A stretch of DNA of 64,000 nucleotides from Ochotona curzoniae (GCF_017591425.1 NW_024465885.1:39750501-39814500); one strand, 5' to 3'; counted from the stretch's first letter, positions 26,201 to 41,200 are shown. A program made the numbers and translations. Notes: a model not told the origin generated them from the sequence alone.

Positions 26201-29200
26201 TTCCAGAGTCTAACACTTTATATTCCAATTGTGATTGGCTCACTTGCTTACGATAGATGAGGATGGATTTCTGTGCTTTGAGGTTGATGACTCTGATTCT
26301 CCAGGGCTGTGGCAGAGACTCCGAGGAGCAGCATGCCTTGAAGCACTACCTGACACCACGATCTGAACCACACTGTCTGGTTCTCAGTTTGGTTAACTGG
26401 AGTGTATGGTGAGTTTTACTTCCTGTGCCCATTATGCGGAAAAGTGCTTGAAAGGTCAGAAGATGGGCCCGGCGGCGTGGCCTAGCGGCTAAAGTCCTTG
26501 CCTTGCACATGCCGGGATTCCATATTGGTGCCAGTTCTAATCCTGGCAGCCCCGCTTCCCATCCAGCTCCCTGCCTGTGGCCTGGGAAAGCAGTCGAGGA
26601 CGGCCCAAAGCCTTGGCACCCTGCACCCCCGTGGGAGATTGAGAAGAAGCTCCAGGCTTCTGGCTTTGTATTGGCGCAGCTGTGTCATGGGCACTTGGGG
26701 AGTGAATCATCGGATGGAAGATCTTCCTCTCTGTCTCTCTTCCTCTCTATATATGACTTTCCAGTAAAAATATATCTTTAAAAAAAATAAGAAATGTTAA
26801 AAGCTGAGAGTTTTCAAAAATATTTAAGAAGAAACAAAGTTTAAAAATTTTAAAATACTTAATGAAACACCATCATTTTCAAAAACCCAGACATTGCCAT
26901 TTTAAAAAATTTTCTCACTAATTATAGAAAAATTGCTTGCTGTAGACAACTTAGGAATCTATCTTTTTGTTTTTCTTGCTATGATGTTATAAAAAAAAAG
27001 TGGTGTGTTATTTTAGTTTAAAGATTGGGATGAAGGTGGGCTGTTGTGATGGCTCACTGGCTAACCCTCCACCTGGAAGTGTCAGCATTTCGTATGGGTC
27101 GGTCATGTCACACCTGCTCCACTTCCTGTCCAGCTCTCTGCTTATGTCTGGGAAAGCAGTGGAGGAAGGCCCAAGTCCTTGAGCCCTGCATCCATATGGG
27201 AGACCTGGAAGAGGCTGCTGCGTCCTACCTAACGGCCATTTGCGGAGTAAAACAGTGGATGGAAGATCCCTCTCTATTCTTCTCTTTGTAAATTTGCCTT
27301 TCCAATAAAAATAAATTCTAAAAAAAAAAAGAAAGAAAGAAAGAAGTGGAATACGGGGCGTGCGTTGTACAGAGTGTAATGCCACCCCCTATAACGCTGG
27401 TGTCCTCATGGGTGCCCTTTGGAGTCCCGGCTGCTCCACTTCTCACCCACAGCCCTGCCCATGGCCACTGGAAAGCTGCAGAGCAAAGCTCCTGCCGCTC
27501 ACACGGGAGCCCAGCTGAGGCTTCTGGCTCTGTCCTTCGGCCTGACTCAGCCCTGGCCACTGGGGCCCTCTGGGATATAGACCCGTGGATAGAAGAGCTT
27601 TTTCTGTTTGTAACCCTGTCAAATAAGTAAATAAATCTTAAAAAGAATTGAGGCACTAGGAATAAATTTCAGATAAATAAATATTATAAAATTTTGGCAG
27701 TGAATTTGTGAGAAAATAAGAAGTCAGTCTGATAGGTTGTTTTACTATATTTTAATGTCATCTAATTCTCATGACAATATAATCTTTTTCAGTGTTCAGT
27801 GAGCAACACCTGTCAATTGTAAAATTTTAAATTTTGTTGGTATCTTTGTATTTTGAAATATGTGTGACAAAGGCTTTTGACTTTCATATCGGAACCAATC
27901 AAGTAAAATGTTTGGAGTTTTTGCAGTATTTATACGTAGTCATACACAAAAATTAGTTACTCCTCACTAGGGTATTGAAGATTTCTCTGCACACCCTTCC
28001 TAAAACTGTTCTGCACCTCAGCTGTTGACATATACCTTGTTAGAGTTATAAGCCAGTTTAGACTATGCTGAAATCTGCCAAGTTCAGCAAAATTATGCTT
28101 CAACACTATAAACTGCTAAATACTAAAATGAAAATAGACACGAGACAGCTGAATAGTACCCTATAGCCACTTTAAGGTGTATAGAAACCAGTTGTATATA
28201 ACTAAAATTGAAATGTCAATGAAGTAGTCACAGGATGTGGTTAAGAACTTGCATTTTTTAACATATTGGTTTACTCAATACCATGTCAAAAAATTCCATA
28301 ATGTTGTAAATTGTTGTTGGTGTTGGGGCCCTCAATTGATCGGGATGATATTCTGCCAGCTCTACCTTCAGACCAGAGATGGTCTCCCCAAGAAACTGTT
28401 GAATTTATCTGGACAATAAGATGCTGGGCTCTAGTCTTGGTATATGCATTCAAAGAAAGAATCTTGACTTAATTTGAACTATAATAACTGCAACAAGGTG
28501 GGGGAATCCACCATGGGGAGAGGGAGCAGGGAAGGGTTGGGGGAATCCCAGAGCCTGTGAAACTGTCTCACATAATGCAATGAAATTAATAAATTAAAAA
28601 AAGAAATATATATATGTATATGTAGTCATAATTCTGGCTAAGTTTATTTCAGAGTGAATATTAATAATAGTCATTAAGAAACTAGAATTTCATTTGTAGT
28701 TTTTCTGTTGGAATATTGTTATTCACATACTTTAGGCTCCAGGTATTATAATTTGCTTACTTTAAAAAAAGGTTGTATGTTTATCACCTTTCTCTGTTAC
28801 CCTTCTGGCTCATAGGTGTTACATTTGTGATGAAGAAGTCCAGTACTGTAGCTCCAACCGATTGGGCCAAGCAGTTGATTATGTTAGGAAACAGGCTGGT
28901 AATCCAGCTCCAAAACCAGGTAAAACAGACTTTCTTTCTCGATCTGTACTATAGTGTTGATTGTGTATCTGCCGATACTAATATCTGTTGTACTACTTGG
29001 AATTACGTGCAGCTAAATGACATTATTTATGATTGCTCCCAAATTGTGAAGCTACATTTGACTCAGAATATGAAGCAGTAAGATGTGTTCGGTTGTAAGG
29101 AAGCCGTCTAACAGGTGGTGGAGGGTCTGTGCTGAGGCCAGGGGGAGTCGGGGTATTGTCACTGTGATGCATTTTGCCTTGGAAGGATTGGAGGCTGGCT

Positions 29201-32200
29201 GCTGGGATGCTGTCATTCCTGCGGGTGGTTAGATACGTCTCAGCTCTTTGCAAGCGTAATTAAGCTACTTGGGTTAACCTACAGTATTTGCTTTCAGGTA
29301 ATCTTTAGATTTTTACCTTCACAAGTGTGTTTGCCAGAGCCGGAGTTATTTGCTGTTTATTTACAAATGGTTTTTTGATGAACAGAATCCATTGAAAAAT
29401 TTATTTCACATTCATGTTTTTATGTTTTTGTTTCATACTTTTGTTTCATAATGATAAGCTCACTTGTGCAGAATTTCTGTGCAGTAAAAAAGGGAAGAAT
29501 TTTTTTTTTAAAGACTTATTGTTATTGGTAAGTCAGATATGCAGAGAAGAAGAGAGAGGAAGGTCTTCTGTCCATTGATTCACTCCCCAAGTGCCCATGA
29601 TAGCTGGAGCTGCACGGATCCAAAGCCAGGAGCCTCTTCTGGGTCTCCCACGTGGGTGCAGGGTGCCAAGGCTTTGGGTCGTTCTCCACTGCTTTTCCAG
29701 GCCACAAGCAGGGAGCTGGATGGGAAGCGGGGCTGCCAGGATTAGAACTGGCACCCATATGGGATCCCGGCACATGCAAGGTGAGGACTTTGACCTCTAT
29801 GCTACTGCACTGGACTCAAACAGAATTGTATCAAAGGTTTATTCTTTGATTAGTTTGAGAAAATAATACTAATCAGTTCTGAAAATTGTTGATTTATTGG
29901 TTCTTGTTATAATTTGCATTTATTTGTTGATAGCATTTACACTCAAACTCGTGTTAAATGATGTTAGATGAAAAATCACATATACGAGTATTATGCCTAG
30001 AATATAACTTTACTCGTTTTGCTGTGTTTGTAAATTTTACTTCATCTTTTTTTCTTGAAGCAGAGCAAGATAATGGTAACATTGAAGTTGAAAATAAGAA
30101 ATTAGAAAAAGAGAGTAAAAATGAACAAGAAAGAGAAAGAACAGAAAACCTCCCGAAAGAAAAGGCTTCCATGAATTCAGCTTCACAAATCTCTGTGAAA
30201 GGACTCAGTAATTTGGGAAACACCTGTTTCTTCAATGCAGTTATGCAGGTGCCAATGTCAGTTTTCTCACTTTGTGCTGAAGACCTGCTTCTTAAGCAGC
30301 TGTTCTCTGCTCCCTTCCTTCTCCCCTGCCCCACGCCCAGCCGATGTATTTGCGTGTATTCAAAGAAGAATCAAGGAAATGCTTATTGCATGTCAGGAAG
30401 ACAGTGCAGCCAGCCTGGGTGCAGTGGGTCTTCCAGCAGTCCCGTGGGCCTTGCCCAGGGTGGAGCAAAGCACAGGACAAGGTCAACATAGACACGTTAG
30501 TTACGAGGGAGTGAGTGCTGGTGACAGAGCTGAGGGCTCGGACGGGGACTTCTCTGGGTGCTGGGTGAAGCGAGGAATAAGCTCAGGACTTAGGTTTATA
30601 AAGACCATGTGATTCTGTGCTTTGATAGAATAGAATCTAAAGAAATTAGAATGAATTAATAGGCCATTAAAGAGCTTTACTTTTCCTTTCCATACTATAT
30701 TCCAGAATTTATCACAAACACCAGTGCTTCGAGAACTACTGAAAGAAGTGAAGATGTCTGGAACAGTTGTAAAAATTGAACCACCTGATTTCGCACTAAC
30801 AGTATGTAGCTACATTTTTTCTTTTATAATAGGGAGCTATAGGGTGTTGACATTCATTTCTGTCTTTTTTATGTTTTTGTTTTGCTTGTTTTTATTTTAG
30901 CTACCAAGTTAGGTCTTAGGCTAACAGAAATTAGAAGGAACCATTCATGGCCACTTAGGTTGCCCTGTTTTTCTGTAAGATAGCATTTGATTTTCTTCTT
31001 GGGGAAATTGTTGATGTTTGTGACCTGGTCTTAGGTTTGCTTTATTAATTTTACTGTCTGTCCTTAACAAAGGGCTTATTTGTTTATTTGAAGGGCAGAG
31101 CAACTGGCAAAGAGCTTCCCTGCAGTGGTTCCCTCCTAAAATGGCCCACATGATTAAAGTAGTCAGGTCTGCGGGAGAAGCCCGGAACCTGGAACACCAT
31201 GTGGGTCTCCCGAACGGGTGGCAGGGGCCCATGCACTTGTGCTGTCCCATTGCTGCCCCGGGCAGGGCAGCAAGGAGCTGGATTGGAAGTGGAGCACTCA
31301 GGATTCACTGGTGTTCCTATGGGATGCTGGCTAAATCCACTGTGTCCTGTTTCTGATATTTCATAAAGTGATGTCACTACATAGACAAGTAAATTTTACT
31401 TTGGCCATTTTTCTTATTTGCACTGGTTTATTTGTTCTTGTTTATGAACTTTATTGGTTTCTGATACGTAAAACTGCCAGATGAGGAAGTAAGTTATTCA
31501 GTAGGCAGTCTGTGAACAGAGATCTCTGTGTCTTCATTCTGGCCTTCTCAAAGGGAAACTTACCAGGAAAATTGGCAACACATGTTAAATAGTCACAGTT
31601 TGGTAAAGTAAATGATTCCGAAATCTGACTGAAGAAAGTAATTTTTATCCTTATATTCCGAAATCTGACTGAAGAAAGTAATTTTTATCCTTATATTCAG
31701 GAACCCTTAGAAATAAACCTTGAACCGCCAGGCCCTCTTACTCTAGCCCTGAGCCAGTTTCTTAATGAGATGCAAGAGACCAAAAAGGGAATTGTGACAC
31801 CTAAAGAACTCTTTTCCCAGGTCTGTAAAAAGTAAGTATCCATTTTGGTTGTGTTTCTTGTGCATCATAAAATGCTGAGGAATAATATATAAAAGCCAAT
31901 TGTATTAAAACTACCGTAGTTTGTGTGTATGTACTGTTTATGTATATAATGGTATTTAATATAATAGTGGATAAGATAATAGCATTTTACCTGACTAAAC
32001 CAATTTTGACACTAGAGCCCTTTCATTGAAACAGACTCATTGTTGCTTTTCTTCCTTTGTTTTTCTGTAGAGCAGTGCGGTTTAAAGGCTATCAGCAGCA
32101 AGACAGCCAGGAGCTGCTTCGCTATTTATTGGATGGGATGAGAGCAGAAGAATACCAAGTTAGCACATTCTGACCATATTTTGTAAACTCATCTTCGTGA

Positions 32201-35200
32201 GCGTGGTTGTCATGTATTCTCTAAAGGCTGTTAACAACTGAAGGCTAGTTATTGAGGGCATTGTGCTTTACAGGTTTTTTTTCTACACCATCTTCAGTAT
32301 GTAAGAGAATTTGAAGTGATTCTGTTTATACCTCGTGCTTTTGGTTACTTGGTGGTTAGAGCAGTATTATTATTATTTTAGATTTATCTTTTTTATATTG
32401 AAGGCAGATGGATGCAGAGAGAGGGCAATACAGAAAGAGGAAGAACTCTTTCATCGCCTAGTTCACAGCCCACATGAGCACACTGGCTTTGGCTGGACCA
32501 GGCAAAAACTAGGAGCCAAGAATTCCATCTGCATCTCCCATGGGGGAGGCAGGGCCCAAGTGCATGGGCCTTCTGCTGCTGCTTTCCCATGTACAGTAAC
32601 AGGAAGCTGGGGTGGAAGTAGAGCAGCCAGGACCTGAACCTGCAGTCCAGTATGTAATTTTGTGTTCCTGGTGGTAGCTGAACTTGCTGCACCGTGGCAG
32701 CCCCAGCAGATTGTTCCTCAATAGATTTGATTGTATTAGACTCTGCCAGGAAAACTGCAAAATATTGGAAAATATTTGTGCCCAAACAATTCTTGGTTGT
32801 AGGGTGCCGTTAGTTTGAATATGATGTGGCAGTTATTCATTTTGCTAGAATCAGGAAACATCATGACATAAAATTTGTGTTGATTTTTAGGATATAAAAT
32901 AATGTATTTGGGTATGTCAAAATAATTAATTATAGTGGCAGTGATAACAATTAATATTTATTTTTCTATATTTTGCTCTGTGTTATGAATTATCTTTATT
33001 TAGTTTTCATGTTCTAAAGGTAGATGCTATTATTGTTTTTTTCATAGCAAAGACTGAAGTTCTAGATAGAGAAGTTCAGGTTCAGATTCACCCTGCTTTG
33101 AGTTTTGGAATCTGTTGTTGTAACATTGTTAACCCCTCTACTTCTAGGGCAAGACATTTCAGTGGATTCTGAAAGAGTTATATTCTGAAAAGCTAGGCTT
33201 AAGATTTTGGAATGATGAGAAAGTACATTTATTTAGGAATTAGTGATTGCTTTATAGATAGATGTAATTCTTTTTAGCTCTTTGAATTAATTTTGAAAAT
33301 GTGATTTTAGAAATATTAATTTTTACCTCAGTCAGTCTGGAGAGCTACATCCTGATCGCTTCCTGACTTGATTACCTATTTTCTAGGGAAAATAACGTAA
33401 AATTTAAGTTTAATAGTATATATATATCCATTTTATTACTTTTAGAGAGTGAGTAAAGGAATTCTTAAAGCATTTGGTAATTCTACTGAAAAATTGGATG
33501 AAGAACTAAAAAATAAAGTTAAAGGTAATGTCTGACTTTTTGAACTAAACCATTATAGTAGAATCCCTCTATACCTTAGGACAAAATTGCTGGCTTGTAT
33601 ATTTCACATCCACAATTATTAACATTTCTATATACTCATTGATCTTGGAAAAATAAATTCAGGACTCCTAAAAATATGTTAGAAAAATTTTAACTTGTTT
33701 GTTCTTACTCCTTTTACAATGGAAATTTTAAAGAGCTAAGATTACACCATAGTTTTCTGAAAGCTTTGAAGTTGTCATTAGCAGTGATCTCTGAATCACG
33801 CTGTTCACCGTGGGGTGTCAGTTTCTGGTTCACTGATGATGGAGCCAACGCAGGGTTATTTTCTGTGGCCCGTGAGGACTGAGGGCGGATCTGTGCAGCA
33901 GGACTCCACCTGTGATGGTGGGACTCTACCTCATTTACAGTGTGCTGGAGGCTGCTATCTGTATGGGCTGCTAGGCTGGCAAGACCAAAAAAGCACATTT
34001 TTCTTTTTATAAAATTTTGGCTGAAGTGGCTGAAAGTTACTGTATTACAAGGCACAGGTGGACCAAACTCTTAGTCGCTCTGTCCCCTTGGGCCTTGGAG
34101 AACCTCACGGGGAGCAGCATCCTGCCTTCTGGCACTGTCCTAAGGTGTCCACGTCGGTGCATACCTATCATTAGAATAATACTTATACACATTGTATGCG
34201 TTTGAAAAATTAGGGGAGCAGGAAATAAAATTTTGTCACCTTATGTTAAACATAGCAAGATTATTTCTGCAAACATTGGAAAATAAAAGCGGGATTTGTC
34301 TGAAGTGGTTTACTACATGAATGGCATGGTGTTCTGGCTGAAAGCAGGAATGCAGGATTCTGTCCTGGTCACTCTCAGCTGGCGGGGTCCAAGCGCTGGG
34401 AGCATTTCCTGCTGCCGCCTTTTTAGGGGTATTATCAAGGGGCTGCATTCAAAGCAGAGCACACAGGCCATTCAATATGGGACGCCAGTGTCCTGAGTGG
34501 TACCTTAGTGCATTGCATTCCAAATGCTTGCCCCTGAAAAATGCTGTAATTAGTTAATTAATTAAAACTACAACAGGAGGTCAGCTTCCGATAAAAATCA
34601 AAGTCGGAAGATACTTTTCTTCAAGCTTGACACTATGGTGTTTTATCAATACTGAATGTTAGAATGTTAGAGCTAAACCATTCATCCTAGTTCAGTGTGC
34701 TCAGTTTACTAATGGAGCTTTTGGTCTTTCGGAAATACCTCTGACCTGTACAGTTTCACAGTAACTAGATCTTGGATGAGACCTAGTTTTCTTATTCATG
34801 AAAGGTAATCATGTTAAATTTGTAATGCTCAGAGGTTGGATCTGTGCTCTCAGCTGCTGTACCATAAAAATAAAATTAGGTAATTACAGTTATAAAAGTC
34901 TGTGGGGCAGGAAATTAAAAATAATTTTAGGATTAGATAGGTAAGTAAGGGCTTTTAACTCAGTTAATCCTATAAAGTCAGTTGATAAACATTTTGTTCT
35001 TTATAGATTATGAAAAGAAAAAATCAGCACCAAGTTTTGTGGATCGCATCTTTGGTGGTGAACTAACTAGTACAATCATGTGTGATGAATGCAGAACTGT
35101 AAGTACATGCGTGGGCTGCATTTAATATTCATGGAGTATGGCTTATCGGTTTCTTTAAAAACAGGCCGGGGAGTGAATGGCAGGGGCTGGCACTGTGGAT

Positions 35201-38200
35201 CAAGCCACTACCTGCAATCCCAGCATCCCTCATGAGCTCTGGTTTGAATCCCAGCTGCTGTCCACCCCATCCTGCTCCCAGCTCATGTGCTTGGGATGGC
35301 AGAAGATGGCTCAAGTGCTTAGGACACACCACCCACCTGGGAGATCCGGAAGAAGTTCCAGGCTCCTGGCTTTGACCGCATCCTGTCTCGGCCATTGTGT
35401 ATGGCAGCCATGTGCAGAGTGTATCAGGACAGCAGAATCTCCCCCCTCTCTCTGTTCCTCTGTTCATATAACTCTGCCTTTCAAATAAATACATATAAAA
35501 CCCCAGTAAGATCTTACATTCATGGATATTGTTCGTTGAATTATCCAAATGTGTCATATTCTTTGCTGCTGGAAATATCAGTATTCCTCTTAAATCCCCC
35601 CCCCCCAATATATTTATATGTTTGAGAGAGAGAGGATGCGCTTCCATGAGAGAGAGAGGAGGGAAGGAGAGCTTTACTCCAGAGCATAGTATCACTTAGA
35701 GTTGAACCTAGGCTGAAGCTGGGAGCTGGAATTTGAATCCAAATCTCCTCGTGGGTGGCAAGACCTCATTGAGCCATCATTACCCGCTCCCAGGGTCTAC
35801 TTTGGATCCACCTAGGTGTTGAACCTGTGTACTCCGGTGTGGAGTAGGCTGAACACCCATCACTCCTTACAGCTTCAAGAAGTCAAACATTTTGATGTGC
35901 TTTTTTCTAAAACAGAGTTCTCCACATTGTGTATTTTTCATTTCAAATTTTCTTAAGCCTTTGTTTATTTTAACCCACCCCTTCCTCATCCCGCACCTCA
36001 GGGAAGGGGATTACTATTTTGTAATTAGAATTTATAGTGACTGCTTTCTTTTTACATTTTCTTTTTTTGCTCTGTTTGATTAAGGTCTCCTTGGTTCATG
36101 AATCTTTCCTTGATTTGTCTCTCCCAGTTTTAGATGACCAGGTAAGATTATTGAATTGATTGTATTAGACCCTTATTTGTTCCTTCTTAGATGCAAGGGA
36201 AACTTTTTCAGTTGTACACTACTAGCCCATGGAGAAGTTATTCTTGTGTTGGTTGAGATAAAATAATTTTTATGATTTAAATGAGGAATGAGGGACTTCT
36301 TTCAAAAAAAAAAATAAACATGATGATATGTATAGAGCTTTATAGGTAATTGATTGTATGAAAATATTTTCATGTTGATTACTATTGCCATTATTTAAGA
36401 TTGATGACAAATCTTTGCTTTCTCACTTTAAATGGAGAATAGTATCTTTGTAAGCCATATTAATGTAATTCTTTGTAAATATTAGGAAAAAATTGAACAA
36501 ATTTATGAATACTAGATAAATCATTATTCAACTTCACACAAATTAGAATCCCTTAGCTTGTTACATAGTATTGGGAGTCTTGCCAAACTTATTTTATTTT
36601 CTCTTTCTTTGAAACTACCATTTATATGCAAAGGAAGAAAAGAATAAGAGGTGATACCTATGGTATGATATCAGAAGTCGCTTGTAAACACAAGATGCAT
36701 TCAGAAATGGACTATTTACAGCATTTATCTAATAGAATTCATTACATTCCTTCTATTACCCTTGCATTTGAAGTTATCTTTTTTCTTTTCATATGTGAAA
36801 TCTTTCTAATATATGAGATGAATGAATTTTGTTCTTGATATATTTTAAAATTAATGGAAAATAATAACAAAATAGGAGTAGAAAAAATTTTTAGGTACAT
36901 GAATTTTCCTAATTTAAAAAAAAATTTTAATTCATTTTAATTTGCAAACAGAATGGAGTCAGAGAGCGATCTTCCTTCTACTGATTCCCTTCCCAAATGG
37001 CCACAACAGTTGTAGCTGGGCTGGGCCGAAGTGAGGACCCAGGAGCTTGTTCTGGGTCTTTCACGTGGGTGCAAAGGCCCAGGTCCTCAGGCTGTCGCTT
37101 CTTACTTTCCCAGGTGTGTTACCACAAGCTGAATCATAAGTGAAACAGCCAGGACTCAAACCAGTACCACTGTAACCTATTACACAATGATGCTGGTCCC
37201 AACTTTTAAATTTCTTAAAAAATTTTAAAACTTTTATTTAATTGAAAGCTAGAATGAGAAAGAGGGACAGGCAGAGCAGGAAAAAAAATTCTTCCATTCT
37301 ACTAGTTCATTTCCCAAATGCCTACAAGGGCTGGGTCTAGGACACAGTAAAACCAGTAGCCCAGAGCTCTGTCCAGATCTCCCAAGTGACTGGCAGGAAC
37401 CCAGACACATGGAGTATCTTCTACGCCCTTCTCAGGCACATTAGGTGAGAATTAAATTTGCAACTGAGCAGCCAGGACTCAGCCTAGTGCTGTATTATGC
37501 AATGCCAGTACTAAGTCAAGTTAAGCTACATCAGGTAGTAGCTTAACTTGCTATGCCACAACTTTGACCAAAAACATGTCAGAATGTGTTTACAGATGCT
37601 TTAGAAGTGAGAAATGCTAGAGGTGTTGGAAATCCAGAGTGGTTCTTGTAGGCTAGTGTGAGTGTGTCAGCAAGCTGTGATCCTTCTGGAGTCTCTGAGG
37701 GAGAGTCGGCTGCTTCCGAGTCAGCATCTAGGAGGCACCTCATTCCTGCTCTTTCATCCTAACTTCACCTATTAACCATGACTTTTCTTTCAAACAACTG
37801 GTAGTTATAATATTTTGCAAATTCTTCTTTTTTCAAAGTTTCTGACTCATATTGTCTCCATATTTAAGAGTGGTAAGAAAAGTGTAAATGATAAAAATCT
37901 GAAGAAAACAATGGAAGATGAAGATAAAGACAGTGAGGAAGAAAAAGATAATGACAGTTACATAAAAGAGAGAAATGATATTCCTTCAGGAACAAGTAAA
38001 CACTTGCAGAAAAAGGCCAAGAAGCAAGCCAAAAAGCAAGCCAAGGTGGGCAATTACGACTAAAATCATCTTTTTCTAAATTTAATTTGTTGGTTTTTTT
38101 TTAAGAGAGTATATTTATTTACTTGAAAGTAGCTGGCCAGCTGACACCAGGAGCTTAATCCAGGTCTTCATGAGATAGCAGATGTGCCAGCACCTCTTCC

Positions 38201-41200
38201 CAGGCCATTTGCATGAAGCTGGATCGGGCCCCACCGGGCACCCATAGGCAATGCCAGTGTCACAGGAACAACTGAGTTCTGTAAAACCACATTCTGAACT
38301 ATTGAGCTTGTAGTGTGATATTGGTAATCATGCCTGATGTTTTCACTTGGGAATTACAGAATTCATGATGACTGTTTGCACAGAAGTTGCTTTGGATGTA
38401 TGTGAGAAAAGATTGTACCTTTTTTTTTCTTTGTCATAGTTTCTAATATTTTATAGCTGTATTTTTATGTCTTTATTTTGCATAGAACCAACGAAGACAA
38501 CAGAAAATTCAAGGAAAGGTTCTTCATTTAAATGATATCTATGCTATTGACCATTCTGAAGATAATGAGTGTGAGGCTGACATGTCACCCCAGGGAGACG
38601 TGGATGTGAAGTCCGACCATAGTTCACAAGAGGAAGTTACACCGGAGGAGTCTGGTGGTCATCAGAAGGATGTGAATGACCGAGAAGAAATAATAGAGTG
38701 TGTCACTGATAGTCAAGACGCCGCTGAGGAAGTAGATAAGCAAAATGTGAACATGAATAATGATCTGGAAGTTTTGGCATGTTCCCCCACTGAATGTAGT
38801 GGAAATGTCAATGGTGCGCAGCCGCAAGACGAAAGCAATGGAGAAGTAGACATTTCCAATGAGTTCAAAAACCTTAACTTGAATGTGACCGTTGAACCTG
38901 ATGAAATAAATATAGAGATTGTGAATGACAGCCATACATCTGAGACAAAGGTATATGAGGTTGTAAATGAAGATCCAGAAACTGCTTTCTGCACTCTCGC
39001 AAACAGGGAAGCTTTCAGTGCCGACGAGTGTTCCATCCAGCATTGTTTGTATCAGTTTACACGCAATGAGAAGTTGCAAGATGCAAATAAACTGCTTTGT
39101 GAAGTGTGCACACGGAGACAGTATAATGGACCAAAGGCAAATATAAAAGGTATTTAGATTCTGTCACTGTAAATAAAGTTGATATTCAGGGGCACATTTT
39201 GCAATATATGGAGTACTCCTTTCATAACTGTATCAGGATTTAGGGGGCATTAGTGAAGGTCATCACTTTTATAAAGACTTTTTTTTTTTTTAAGATTTAT
39301 TTGTTTTTATTACAAAGTCAGATATACAGAGAGGAGGAGAAAGAGAGAGGAAGATCTTCCATCCGATGATTCACTCCCCAAGTGAGCGCAACGGCCGGTA
39401 CTGCGCCGATCCGAAGCCGGGAACCAGGAACCTCTTCCAGATTTCCCGCATGGGTGCAGGGTCCCAAAGCATTGGGCCATCTTCAACTGCTTTCCCAGGC
39501 CACAGGCAGGGAGCTGGATGGGAAGTGGAGCAGCCAGGATTAGAACCGGCGCCCATATGGGATCCTGGGCGCGTTCAAGGCGAGGATTTTAGCCAGTAGG
39601 CCATGCCGCCGGGCCCTAAAGATTGTAAAAATTATTTTAAAGATCTTATTTTTTTGGAAGGCAAAGAGACAAAGAGAAGGGGAGATTGTTCATCTGCTGA
39701 CTTATTCCCCTAATGGCTATACCATCTGAGGCTATTATTTTAAAGATCTTATTTTTTTGGAAGGCAAAGAGACAAAGAGAAGGGGAGATTGTTCATCTGC
39801 TGACTTATTCCCCTAATGGCTATACCATCTGAGGTTAGGCCAGGCTGAGCCAGGAGCCAGGAATGCCATCTTCCAGGTCTCCACCATGAGTGACAAAGCA
39901 CTTGGGAAGTCACCTGCGGCCCTCCTAAATCCATTAGCAGGAAGCTGGGTTGGAAGCCCAGGAGCTAGGACGAGCCAGTGCTCAAAGTGGGATGCTTACG
40001 TCCTGAGCAGAAGCTTACTTCACATTAAGTTCCCATGCAAATATCTGGTCATCAGGATGGAAACAGAACCTCACTGGAGTGGCTGATGCTCCAGCAGCAG
40101 TTAAAGGTGAATGGTTTGATTTCCAGCACCTGTCAATGTGTGGGTCGTCCCATTAGAATGCTCCCCCACCAGGGGCTGGCACTGCGACGTGGTGGGTAAA
40201 ACTGCTGCCCACTATACCAGCATAACATTGGTGCTGGTTTTGAGTCCTGGCTGCTCCACTTTTGACCTGGCTCCCTGCTGATGTGCCTGGAGAATCAGCG
40301 AAGGATGACTCAAATCTTTGGACCCCCGCACCCATGTGGGAGGCCTGAAGAAGCTGCTGGCTCCTGGCTTCCAGCCAGTCCATTTCCAACCATTGTGGCT
40401 ATTTTGGGGGTGAAACAGTGGCTAGAAGATCTCTGTCTCTCCCTCTATAATTCTGCCTTTCAAATAAATAATTAATAACTTATTTAAAGAAAGAATACTT
40501 TCCCAACGGCCTTTTACAGATAGTGCTGTTTCTTTGCATTCTCAGTTCCCTGCCAGCATTTGTGGTGGCTCTCATTTTCCTGTCACTCAAGAAGCCACGT
40601 TTTACGAGATCAGGATACTCACATGACATGCGTAGCTCCAGGTGCTGGCAGGACGAGAGCCTCGTTACAGTCTCCTTCCAGTTTGATATGCCTTTTTTTT
40701 TTTTTTTTTAAGATTTATTTTTATTATTTTTTCATTTGGAAAGGCGGATATACAGAGAGGAGAGACAGAGAGGAAGATCTTCCGTCTGATGATTCACTCC
40801 CCAAGTGAGCGCAACGGGTCGATACTATGCTGATCCGAAGCCAGGAGCCTCTTCCGGGTCTCCCACTCGGGTGCAGGTTTCCAAAGCTTTGGGCCGTCCT
40901 CGACTGCCTTCCCAGGCCACAGGCAGGGAGCTGGAAGGGAAGCGGGGCTGCAGGGATTAGAACCAGCGCCCATATGGGATCCCGGGCGTGCGAGGCGAGG
41001 ACCTTTAACCACTTGCGCCACTGCTTCCGGGCCCCTCGATATGCCTTCTTCAACTTCGATACCTGCAGGCATATAAATGCTTGAAAAACAATCCGTGATT
41101 TTCCCTTATGCTCCAAAGTTGAAACTATTCAATACCTGCTTCTTTATAGAAAAAAGTTTGGTGAACCTTGCTTTACCTATTTGAAATTATTTCCCAGCAA

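Noticed and set aside
30249..30491. Extension of the USP16 exon 6 ORF into intron 6
   Set aside because: Exon 6 ends at VMQ with a GT donor and continues in phase at 30706. The extension is intronic.
36626..36838. 70-residue plus ORF in USP16 intron 12
   Set aside because: No splice sites in phase and no similarity; AT-rich chance ORF.
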